Shown here piece by piece: positions 6,557 through 14,256 of a stretch of 23,714 bases of DNA. The stretch lies in assembly GCA_002432025.1 (NCBI GenBank), contig DJFE01000033.1:11707-35420 (forward strand), given 5' to 3'. Each line of letters begins with the position of its first letter. The first letter of the stretch is position 1. A model generated the notes under the pieces. It was not told the origin of the DNA. It did no database searches and saw only the letters and a program-made list of their open reading frames with translations. The DNA is from Candidatus Avelusimicrobium stercoris. GTDB lineage: Bacteria > Elusimicrobiota > Elusimicrobia > Elusimicrobiales > Elusimicrobiaceae. Made by a program: the position numbers and the translations under genes.

Positions 6557-7780
6557 TTAGTTGCCACCGATTTGGGACAATTTAAAGATAGGCAAGAAAA
6601 TAGAAGCCACAATAATACCGATAAGCGCACCGACGCCGCAGATTAAGATAGGGTCAATAACCGCGGAGAAACGGGCAATAAACTGGTCCACGTTATCGGC
6701 GTAGAATTTGGAAAGCGTGCCGATAATGCTGGGGAGTTTACCGGATTCTTCACCCATCAACATCATTTCCGTCATTAAGCCCGGGAAAACGCCCGTAGCA
6801 CGGAACGATTCGGAAATGGCTTTACCGGCCGCCACTTCCGTGCGGACGTGCTTCAAGGCGTTTTGGATGATGACGTTGCCGTCAAAAGATTCTTCCAATA
6901 CCAAGATAGCGTTCAAAATGGTTACACCGCTTTTAAGCAAGGTGCACAGCGTAGAAAGCATCCGGTCGTAGTAAATGTTTTTAAGGAAGTTGCCGAACAG
7001 CGGCATAGAAATCAAAAATGCGTGCCAGCGTTTTTTGCCGTCCACGGTTTTGATGTAGAAGCGGAACGCCACAAACAGGGCAATCGCGGACACGATAATC
7101 AAAATACCGTTGTTAATCAGCAAACTGGACACATTTAAGACGACGACCGTAATCATCGGCAAGTCAATGTTAAAGTCCTTAAAGATTTGCGCAAAGGTCG
7201 GCACGATGCCCAAAATAAAGTAAATAAGCACGCCGACAGAGGCTAACATCAAGATAGCCGGATACGTTACAGCCGTGATGATTTTGCTCTTCATCCCTTC
7301 CTGCGTTTTGGTGTAGAGCGAAATCTGCATCAAGGTATCGGCTAACTGACCGCCCACTTCGCCCGCCTGCACCAAGGACAGCCAAATGTGGCTGAACGTT
7401 TTGGGGTGCTGGGCAAGGGCCGAGTGCAAGGACTGCCCGCCCGCAATATCCTTGGCTACCTGCGTAAGCACATAGCCCAAGGTGGGGTTGGAAGCGTATT
7501 CACCGAGCAGCGATACCGCGCGCACCAGCGGCACACCGCCGGCAATCAGCGTGGATAACTGTTCCGCGAAGAACGCCAAAACGTGGCCGGGGACCTTGCC
7601 GCCTTTCTTTTTGGAAGAACTGCCGCCGCCAAAAAGGCCGCCGCTTCCTTCCTGCACGTCCAAAACCAAATAGCCTTTGTTTTGCAGGGCGAGAATTACT
7701 TTTTCCCGGTTATCTGCCGATACGGAACCCTTAATGGTTTTACCGTTGCCATCTCTGACTGTATAAGTATATTTTTGCAT
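6557..7780 (-). CDS. Inner-membrane platform protein PilC/GspF family
   Basis: At 407 residues this has the usual length of the family. The N-terminus, with YTVRDGNGKTIKGSVSADNR, is the familiar opening, followed by a Gly/Ser/Lys linker (46-62). Two T2SSF domains lie at about 65-190 and 270-400, containing the repeated pattern with the GE-x-SG type motif (EVGGQL and EESGKLP) and hydrophobic segments at about 170-195, 218-240 and 378-400. In the cell it is the polytopic protein that couples the ATPase to pseudopilin assembly. AGAGGG precedes the ATG and the gene starts 10 bp after the ATPase gene, so both are co-translated. Confidence 0.92.
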   Translation of the reverse strand: MQKYTYTVRDGNGKTIKGSVSADNREKVILALQNKGYLVLDVQEGSGGLFGGGSSSKKKGGKVPGHVLAFFAEQLSTLIAGGVPLVRAVSLLGEYASNPTLGYVLTQVAKDIAGGQSLHSALAQHPKTFSHIWLSLVQAGEVGGQLADTLMQISLYTKTQEGMKSKIITAVTYPAILMLASVGVLIYFILGIVPTFAQIFKDFNIDLPMITVVVLNVSSLLINNGILIIVSAIALFVAFRFYIKTVDGKKRWHAFLISMPLFGNFLKNIYYDRMLSTLCTLLKSGVTILNAILVLEESFDGNVIIQNALKHVRTEVAAGKAISESFRATGVFPGLMTEMMLMGEESGKLPSIIGTLSKFYADNVDQFIARFSAVIDPILICGVGALIGIIVASIFLPIFKLSQIGGN

Positions 7781-7790
7781 AAACCCTCTG

Positions 7791-9527
7791 TTATTCGTCT
7801 GATGTCGTAATACTCAAAATTTCATCTACCGTCGTTTGCCCGCGGATGACTTTATGCCACCCGTTTGCACGCAAGTTAAGCGAGCCGGAGCGTTCCGCCG
7901 CCCGTTTTAATTCCACGAGGTCCTGCGTTTTGTAAATAATGTTACGCATTTCCTCCGTCATACGGTATACTTCGTAAATAGCGCGGCGGCCCATAAACCC
8001 GGTGCCGAAGCACTTGGGGCAGCCGACCGCTTTAAAGAACGTCCAAGAGTTTTGGTCGCGCGGATTCAAATGGCCTTCCTTGATAATACGCTGTAAGGTG
8101 GCCGGATCCGGGATGTGCGGGACCTTGCAGTACGGGCACAAAATACGCACCAAGCGCTGCGCCGCCACCAACGCCAAGGAAGACGCGAGCAAGAAAGGTT
8201 CCATACCCATATCAATCAAACGGGGCACGGCGCCCAAGGCTTCGTTGGTGTGGAGTGTGGAAAGCACCAAGTGGCCGGTTAAGGCCGCTTTCAAGCAGGC
8301 TTCGGCGGTTTCGTTATCGCGGACTTCCCCCACCAGAATTACGTCCGGGTCCTGACGCAAGAACGAACGCAAACCCGCCGCAAACGTAAGGCCAATGGCC
8401 GGCTTTACCTGCACCTGGCTGATACCAGCCAGTTTGTATTCCACAGGATCTTCCAGCGTCATAAAGTTTAACTCTGGGGTGCGGATGGTGGTAAGCACCG
8501 CATTTAACGTGGTAGATTTACCGGAACCCGTAGGACCCGTCAAGAAAATCAGCCCGTGGGGCAGGTTGGCCGCTTCCAAGAAGGCTTTTTTCTGGTCCGG
8601 TTCAAAGCCCAGTTTATCCACATTCATTTCGCTCGTACCTTTATCCAAGATACGAAGCACCAGTTTTTCGCCATATACCGTCGGACAGACAGATACACGA
8701 ACTTCAATGGATCTATTTTGGTAGCGGATAGTAAAACTGCCGTCCTGCGGCAAGCGTTTTTCCGCGATGTCCAATTTGGACAAAATTTTAATACGGGAAA
8801 TAATTGCGTTTACAGATTCTTTGGCTGGGGCCGTTCGTTCGTACAGGGAACCGTCAATACGAAAGCGCAAACTCACGCGCGCATCAAACAGTTCCAAGTG
8901 AATATCAGATGTACGTTCCGTAATGGCTTGGCGCAAAATAGCGTTTACCTGCTTTACGTATTGCGATGCATTGGGCGAAACCTTATCCAAGTCCAAAAAA
9001 CCGGAAACATCCACATCGTCGTCGCTGTCTTCGCCGGAAACTTCTACCTGCGGTTTGGCGGCTTCGTTCATTACTTCTTCCAACAGGTTTTTGTTGGAGT
9101 AGAAGTTATCAATTACGTTTAAAAGTTGGCTTTTGCTGGCTAAAAAGGGTTGCACTTGCTTGCCGGACATCATTTTGATGTTTTCCAGCAAGAATACGTT
9201 CGTTGGGTCCAGCACCGCTACGGCGAGGGAGTCGTCCTCCACGAACAGAGGGATAACCATATTTTCGCGGGCAAATTTTTCAGGGATGATTTCCTGCAAA
9301 TTCTGCTCTTTTTCCGGCACCAAAATGCCGTTTTCTTTAGAAGCGTAGGGAACCGCAAAATGTTTGGAGAGCGCCGCCGTTACTTTTTCCTCAGATGCAA
9401 AGCCGAATTTTATTACAGCCTCTGGGAACGTTACGTTGTTTTGTTTGGAGAACAACATCGCACGCTTGACTTGTTCTTCGTTTAACGTGCCCTGTTCTAC
9501 CAAAATCTCACTTAACTGTTTTGCCAT
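7791..9527 (-). CDS. Assembly ATPase PilB/GspE family
   Basis: This 578-residue protein has an N-terminal MshEN/GspE-N domain (about 1-150), an acidic linker rich in Asp/Glu (161-180), and a secretion ATPase domain. Walker A GPTGSGKST lies at 331-339, the Asp box LEDPVEY at 358-364, Walker B DPDVILVGEVRD at 393-404 and the His box TGHLVLSTLHTN at 417-428. Two CxxC pairs (464-467 and 503-506) form the zinc-binding CM domain found in GspE and PilB but absent from PilT retraction ATPases. It therefore powers extension or assembly at the cytoplasmic face. All catalytic motifs are intact. Upstream is a 76-bp gap carrying a GC-rich hairpin, the largest gap inside the operon. Confidence 0.95.
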   Translation of the reverse strand: MAKQLSEILVEQGTLNEEQVKRAMLFSKQNNVTFPEAVIKFGFASEEKVTAALSKHFAVPYASKENGILVPEKEQNLQEIIPEKFARENMVIPLFVEDDSLAVAVLDPTNVFLLENIKMMSGKQVQPFLASKSQLLNVIDNFYSNKNLLEEVMNEAAKPQVEVSGEDSDDDVDVSGFLDLDKVSPNASQYVKQVNAILRQAITERTSDIHLELFDARVSLRFRIDGSLYERTAPAKESVNAIISRIKILSKLDIAEKRLPQDGSFTIRYQNRSIEVRVSVCPTVYGEKLVLRILDKGTSEMNVDKLGFEPDQKKAFLEAANLPHGLIFLTGPTGSGKSTTLNAVLTTIRTPELNFMTLEDPVEYKLAGISQVQVKPAIGLTFAAGLRSFLRQDPDVILVGEVRDNETAEACLKAALTGHLVLSTLHTNEALGAVPRLIDMGMEPFLLASSLALVAAQRLVRILCPYCKVPHIPDPATLQRIIKEGHLNPRDQNSWTFFKAVGCPKCFGTGFMGRRAIYEVYRMTEEMRNIIYKTQDLVELKRAAERSGSLNLRANGWHKVIRGQTTVDEILSITTSDE

Positions 9528-9565
9528 TTCCTAATCCTCTGTATTGGTTGCTTTTGATACTGCCC

Positions 9566-9587
9566 GCCCCCGGCAGGAACCGGGGGC
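9566..9587 (-). other. GC-rich hairpin between the secretin and ATPase genes
   Basis: GCCCCCGG (9566-9573 on the plus strand) and CCGGGGGC (9580-9587) form a perfect 8-bp stem with a 6-nt loop, extendable by a few bases. On the transcribed strand no T-run follows, so it is not a typical terminator. It lies 16 bp after the secretin stop and about 40 bp before the ATPase start. It may stabilise or process the mRNA and so set unequal amounts of secretin and ATPase. Confidence 0.55.
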
Positions 9588-9603
9588 AGGTTAAAGATAT
9601 TAA

Positions 9604-11178
9604 CTATTCCGCCAAAATGGTCGGGGTGATGAAGATGACCAAGTCGGTGGTGCTTTTAGATTTTGTCTTGCTCGTAAACAGCCAGCCCAACAATGGGATA
9701 TCGCCCAAGAGCGGTACTTTGCGGGTCTGGTCCGTTTCACGCGAGGTGAGCAAACCACCGATAACGACCGTTTGGCCGTTCTTCACGCGAACCAAGGTAG
9801 AGGCTGCGCGGGTGGTGGTGTCTTTGGAAAAGTCAAAGCCGGAACTCACCAAGTCGGAATACGAAGGCTGAACATAAAGCGTTACATAACCTTCGCGGTT
9901 TACCTGCGGGGTAACCTGCAAGGTAAGACCGACGCGTTTTCTTTCCGCCGAGGTGGTCGTCATCCCTTCACCGGAACCGCTGCCGGATTGGCTCATCGTC
10001 TGGCCGACGGTGGCGTCCGTAGAGGTGGTGATGGTGGCCGTTTTGTTGTTCAAGGTTACCACTTTCGGTTTACCCAAATATTTGGCTTCACCGCGGGTCA
10101 ACAAACTTTTCAGCACAATGTTAAAGGCCGAGAAGTCCAACAAACCGCCTTCATCTTCGCCTTCGTCGCTGGAAGAGGAACCGGACCCAGAACCGGAGCC
10201 GGAGGAAGAATCGCTATTCAACTGATCCTTGCTTGGGAAGATATAGTTCCAACCTTTCACACCTTGGCCTTTAATATATTCCAAGTCCACTTTGCGTTTG
10301 GGGCCAGTCATAGAAACCATCGCTCCGTCGGTTCCGCCGTATTCAAAGCCGAGGCTCAAACCGCTCGTCTTGCTGACTTCCACAATTTGCGCTTCAATCA
10401 AAATCTGCGGGGGTTTAATATCCAACTCGGCCAAGATGTTTTCCACTTGCGGGAAGACTTCGGCCACGTCGGTAATAATCAACTTATTCGTGCGGGGATC
10501 CACGGCAATTTTACCCACGGGGGAGAGCATACTCTTTACAATCGCCGTAATTTCAGCACCGCCGCTGTAAGAGTCGGAACCCGTACCGGAGGAGGAACTT
10601 CCCAAGTTCACCCCGGTAGAATCGGACGAACTGGAAGAACTGCTGGAAGATACGTCCTGCGGCATAATGCTATTGAGTTCGCTTTGCGCGGAACCAACAC
10701 CTTGCAGGGAAATGTAACTAAGGGTATAAATCTTAGTAATCGTATCCGGGGCATCGTTGGAGCGTTTGGTTACAACGTAACTGTCGCTCTTGCCGATGCG
10801 CTGATAAGCCAACCCTTGCACGCGCAAAAGCGTATCCAACGCTTCACGCACCGTTACACGCGTCAGCGAAGCCGTTACTTTTTTATTGGCGAATTCCTCG
10901 CTCATAATAAAGTTGATTTTGGCTTGCGTCGTGATACTGTTCAAGAACGCCGCTATCGGTACGTTAGAAACGCGAATAGACACCTTGCGGTCCAAAGGAG
11001 AGGGTTCTTCGGTTTCTTTGTACAGATCGGTTTCGCCATTCAACTTTACCGTCGTATCTTCTGTTACAGCGATAGTGTTGTCGCTAGGCAGGGATTGCCG
11101 GGATTTCTGGGCAAAAGCATTGCCGCCCAAACTCACAACCGCCACACACGCCAGCGCAACTGCTAAACGATTTGTCAT
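9604..11178 (-). CDS. Outer-membrane secretin, PilQ/GspD family
   Basis: This 524-residue protein has a signal peptide ending NAFA|Q at about 23. A secretin/TonB N-terminal (STN) domain covers about 64-138, a single N1-type ring domain about 148-253, and the secretin beta-barrel about 257-522. The barrel carries the signature region VPLLGDIPLLGWLF (488-501) and a terminal DLVIFITPTIL. Three Ser/Gly-rich tracts interrupt it: 177-207, 321-340 and 396-405, the last two inside the barrel domain. There is no C-terminal pilotin-binding S domain. It forms the multimeric gate through which the filament or cargo passes. The ribosome site AGGAGG is four bases before the ATG. Confidence 0.94.
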   Translation of the reverse strand: MTNRLAVALACVAVVSLGGNAFAQKSRQSLPSDNTIAVTEDTTVKLNGETDLYKETEEPSPLDRKVSIRVSNVPIAAFLNSITTQAKINFIMSEEFANKKVTASLTRVTVREALDTLLRVQGLAYQRIGKSDSYVVTKRSNDAPDTITKIYTLSYISLQGVGSAQSELNSIMPQDVSSSSSSSSSDSTGVNLGSSSSGTGSDSYSGGAEITAIVKSMLSPVGKIAVDPRTNKLIITDVAEVFPQVENILAELDIKPPQILIEAQIVEVSKTSGLSLGFEYGGTDGAMVSMTGPKRKVDLEYIKGQGVKGWNYIFPSKDQLNSDSSSGSGSGSGSSSSDEGEDEGGLLDFSAFNIVLKSLLTRGEAKYLGKPKVVTLNNKTATITTSTDATVGQTMSQSGSGSGEGMTTTSAERKRVGLTLQVTPQVNREGYVTLYVQPSYSDLVSSGFDFSKDTTTRAASTLVRVKNGQTVVIGGLLTSRETDQTRKVPLLGDIPLLGWLFTSKTKSKSTTDLVIFITPTILAE

Positions 11179-11211
11179 CTATCCTCCTATAATTTTTCCT
11201 AAATGATTTGA

Positions 11212-11925
11212 TTACAACTTCATTTTACGAACAAATTTATGCCCCTTGTAAGAAAACACTACGGAATCGGGGCGGACTTCCACAATCCGCGCGCCGTAAA
11301 TGCTCTTACCTACGGTGTAAATCTTACTGCCGATAAACACTTCCTGGCCGATAATACCGCCGATTTTAATGCGGTTTCTCACCTCGCGGGTCGGGTCTTT
11401 AATGCGGGCGAGTTCCAACTGGCGCAAGCGTTCTTCTTCCTCGCGTTTGCGTCTTTCTTCGGCCAATTTGCGCTGGCGTTCCGCTTCCAAAGCGGCCAAG
11501 CGCTGCTGCTCGCGGTATTGCAAGAGCAAAAAGTCGTCGGGCGACAAGGTCGGGTCGCGGCGGGATTTGGGGTTATACACCACGCGCGGGGCCGCGGCTT
11601 CTTCGGGTTGTTCGGCCACTTCCTCACGCGGTGCCACAAAGCCTTCCCCTTCTTGGGCCGGAGCCACCGGGGCTTCACCCACAGCAGGCGGCACAGGTTG
11701 TGCGCTTTCCGGCATTGCCGTAGGCACGGCGACGGGAGCCTCTTGCGGCAAGGCCTCCACGGACACATCCGCCTGCGCAGCCAAGGCCTTTTGCGCTTGC
11801 GGGGCGACCGTACCCGTCAAATCTTTTTTGGCGGCACGGCGGCCTTTGCGGGCGTTTTTTTGCGCCTGTGCAAACGGCACACAGACAAAGGCAAAAAGCG
11901 TAAATAAACAAATGAGTTTCTTCAT
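11212..11925 (-). CDS. PilP/GspC-like periplasmic protein linking secretin and inner-membrane complex
   Basis: The 237-residue protein starts with a signal peptide ending AQA|Q at about 22. A basic stretch, a Pro/Ala/Val/Glu-rich region (about 40-110), a highly charged helix rich in Arg/Glu/Gln (about 125-172), and a small C-terminal beta domain (about 182-237) follow. The beta domain, with the pattern GGIIGQEVFIGSKIYTVGK and then IVEVRPDSVVFSYKG, resembles the HR/PilP fold of GspC, GspB and PilP, which contacts the secretin N-domain. Position after PilO and before the secretin is that of pilP. Unlike PilP it has no lipobox. The stop of PilO and this ATG share a base (TAATG). The PilP call rests on position and this short domain. 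Confidence 0.65.
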   Translation of the reverse strand: MKKLICLFTLFAFVCVPFAQAQKNARKGRRAAKKDLTGTVAPQAQKALAAQADVSVEALPQEAPVAVPTAMPESAQPVPPAVGEAPVAPAQEGEGFVAPREEVAEQPEEAAAPRVVYNPKSRRDPTLSPDDFLLLQYREQQRLAALEAERQRKLAEERRKREEEERLRQLELARIKDPTREVRNRIKIGGIIGQEVFIGSKIYTVGKSIYGARIVEVRPDSVVFSYKGHKFVRKMKL

Positions 11926-12605
11926 TATTTTTTACCCCCCTTTCTCTTGGAGGCTTTTTGGGCCTGTTGCTCTTTGATTATTTTATCATAATCTTTAAAG
12001 AGACCCTTAGCAATTTTTTCCTTCGGGAAAATGGTGTTAAAGCGCATAGACACTTTATTTACACCCAATTTGCTGGATTCCTGCTGTTTGGCAATGGAAA
12101 ACTCGGTAACTTTAATATATTCGTCCAAGTTTTCAATGCCCGCCAAGAACTCGGCAAACGGCGTAAAGCCCATTTCGCTGTTTACCCGCAAAGAAGCGGC
12201 CACAAAGGTAGAGTTGCTGGTATCTTCGGTCTGCTGGCCCTCAATTTGGGGCGTTACGTTAGCAGCCTTGAAAATGCCCAAAATCTGGCTGAGCAACCAC
12301 TCGTTTTTAGACTCAATGTCCGGGAATTTCGGCTCCAAGGACAAAAGTTTCGTCTTGTTAGCCTGGTATTCCTGTTCGCTGGTCTGCTGGACGCGGATAG
12401 CATCCACTTGTCCGTTATAGTTGCGGATTTTTTCGTCAAATTTACCGTTGGCATAGCGCAACAGCAAAAATACCACGAGCACCGCTACAAACTGTTTGAC
12501 GAAGAGTTTTACGTTCCCTTCCTGCGCCACCGTTTGGATATCTTGGAAACCCTTTTTCAGGTTTTCCTGCATTTTAGCCGCTTTTTCCTTCATATCTGCT
12601 GCCAT
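11925..12605 (-). CDS. PilO/GspM-like inner-membrane protein
   Basis: This 226-residue protein has a cytoplasmic N-terminus of about 35 residues, one transmembrane helix (about 36-53), a coiled-coil segment (about 55-95), a periplasmic globular domain (about 100-195) and a Lys-rich tail. That is the topology of PilO and GspM, which pair with PilN/GspL. The similarity is in layout more than in sequence, as usual for this family. The AGGAGGT ribosome site lies within the last codons of the PilMN gene, and the start is two bases after its stop. Order PilMN-PilO-PilP-secretin matches pilMNOPQ. Confidence 0.75.
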   Translation of the reverse strand: MAADMKEKAAKMQENLKKGFQDIQTVAQEGNVKLFVKQFVAVLVVFLLLRYANGKFDEKIRNYNGQVDAIRVQQTSEQEYQANKTKLLSLEPKFPDIESKNEWLLSQILGIFKAANVTPQIEGQQTEDTSNSTFVAASLRVNSEMGFTPFAEFLAGIENLDEYIKVTEFSIAKQQESSKLGVNKVSMRFNTIFPKEKIAKGLFKDYDKIIKEQQAQKASKRKGGKK

Positions 12606-12607
12606 AA

Positions 12608-14242
12608 TTAGCGACCTCCTTCCTGCTGCTGACGTCCGCAGGTGAATACGAAACTGGTTTCCGTGCCGGTAGCGGCAGAAGAATCGCCGCTTCTGGACGA
12701 GTTACCGCCCGCCGTACCCGCTACGTTCGGATAGCGGATGTTGGCTTTTTCGCCGCAGATTTTTTTGAAATTGGGCTGTTGTACGAGGTTATCTCTAAAC
12801 TGGTTGCCCAAGGCCAAATCGGCGCGGCCGTCTTTACCGGTTTTAATAGCCCCTTCCAACACAATACTGCGGGCTTCACCGCCCTTGGACGGGAACGGGT
12901 CCGTATAGGAAAATTTGGTAATCCACATTTCCTGCGGAATCGTGTCCACCACTTCCATAATTACAGGCGTAATGGTATGGTCAAACTGCAACATTTGCTG
13001 TAAGTTGGAGTTTTGGCTCTTCATTTTGCTCAAATTGCTTTGGATTTGGCTGGCCGTTAAACCGTCAAAATCGGCAATCGTCTGCGTGGCGGAAGCCTTG
13101 GTTTGGCGGAGATTTTTCTCGGCGCTCTTTACACCCAAATAGCCTTTGCCGATAAGGAGCAACAAAATAACAATCAGCACCGCGGCCACTTTCCAAGCGG
13201 TCAGGCTGGCGTTAAATTCGTAATCGCTCAAACGGTTGCCTTTGGTAAAGTCCAAATCTGGGGTTTTATGGTCGTGGAATTTGATGCTCGCGCCAATGGC
13301 GGCAATTTCCCCCGCCGAGCGCGTTTCAATGCCGTAAACCTCGCTTAAATTCCATTTGCGGACCGGCTTTTTGGAGTCGGCTTCCAGCGCGGGAATCCAC
13401 GGGTCCACATCCGTACCCACGATAACGGCTTCTTCAAACGGGTCCTTTTCCAACTGTTTGGCCACAAATTCCGTGCAGTTGGTGATTTCAAAGCGGCGGC
13501 GTTCCGCCGGCAGAGAACCCGAAATTTCCACCTCGCGCAAAAGGACGGGGGCGTTTTCGTTTAAGAAAACAAAACTCGCCAAGTCTTTGCCGAAGAAGGA
13601 ATAAATGCGGCCGCCGTTGCCCACGGCTTCTTTGTCGCTGTCGTTAAACGCGCGGCCCAAAGAAAGGCTGGACGGTTCCACGGACACGAGTTCCAACCCC
13701 ACCGATTTCAACCCCTTGCGCAGGCGTTCAATAATCAGTTTAGTGGTCATCGCAAACACCACGCCCAGGCGTTTTTGCTTGGTCGCGGCGGTTTCAAATT
13801 CATAGACGTGATACGCATATTCCGCTTTTTCAAACGGAAAATGAATATACTTGCGCGCTTGGAGCGGGATGGAACTCTTCCACATTTTGCGCTCAATAGC
13901 GGCCGGGATAACAAAGTGGCGCAGTAAGCAGAAAGACGAAGCCAAACTGACCACCACACGGTTAGTTTTCCATTTCTTTTTAGACGTTACTTTTTTAAGG
14001 GATTCCAACCAACTGTCCATAGAAAAGAACGTTTCGTTCAAATCTAACGGTTTTAATAAAGTTTTATCTACGGAATTAATCGGCACGCGCACCAAAGATT
14101 CCAGCACGGTTCCGCTGTCTTTTTTGGTGGTTTGCGCCACATACATTTCGTCAATGCCAATGTAAATACCCAAGCAATCCGGGTGGGCATTCATATTTTG
14201 GCCGATTAACGCTTCCGTAATACTAGCAAGATTGCTATTCAT
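12608..14242 (-). CDS. PilM-PilN fusion, GspL-like
   Basis: The ATG at 14242 is chosen over a GTG two codons upstream because GAGG lies five bases before it, giving 544 residues. The first 320 or so residues form an actin-like (ASKHA) domain as in PilM and the cytoplasmic part of GspL, opening with LGIYIGIDEMYVAQ. A transmembrane helix at about 350-365 leads to a coiled coil (375-420) and a ferredoxin-like periplasmic domain of PilN type (about 425-510, with IPQEMWITKFSYTD). The tail is Gly/Ser-rich. In GspL the same two parts are joined, while type IV pili have separate PilM and PilN; this protein takes the joined form. It would link the ATPase to the periplasmic alignment complex. Confidence 0.82.
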   Translation of the reverse strand: MNSNLASITEALIGQNMNAHPDCLGIYIGIDEMYVAQTTKKDSGTVLESLVRVPINSVDKTLLKPLDLNETFFSMDSWLESLKKVTSKKKWKTNRVVVSLASSFCLLRHFVIPAAIERKMWKSSIPLQARKYIHFPFEKAEYAYHVYEFETAATKQKRLGVVFAMTTKLIIERLRKGLKSVGLELVSVEPSSLSLGRAFNDSDKEAVGNGGRIYSFFGKDLASFVFLNENAPVLLREVEISGSLPAERRRFEITNCTEFVAKQLEKDPFEEAVIVGTDVDPWIPALEADSKKPVRKWNLSEVYGIETRSAGEIAAIGASIKFHDHKTPDLDFTKGNRLSDYEFNASLTAWKVAAVLIVILLLLIGKGYLGVKSAEKNLRQTKASATQTIADFDGLTASQIQSNLSKMKSQNSNLQQMLQFDHTITPVIMEVVDTIPQEMWITKFSYTDPFPSKGGEARSIVLEGAIKTGKDGRADLALGNQFRDNLVQQPNFKKICGEKANIRYPNVAGTAGGNSSRSGDSSAATGTETSFVFTCGRQQQEGGR

Positions 14243-14256
14243 ACTCACCTCGGGGT

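Noticed and set aside
9772..11166. Long plus-strand open frame (464 codons) opposite the secretin gene
   Set aside because: It is the antisense of a clear secretin, has no recognisable domain, and its length comes from the composition of the real gene.
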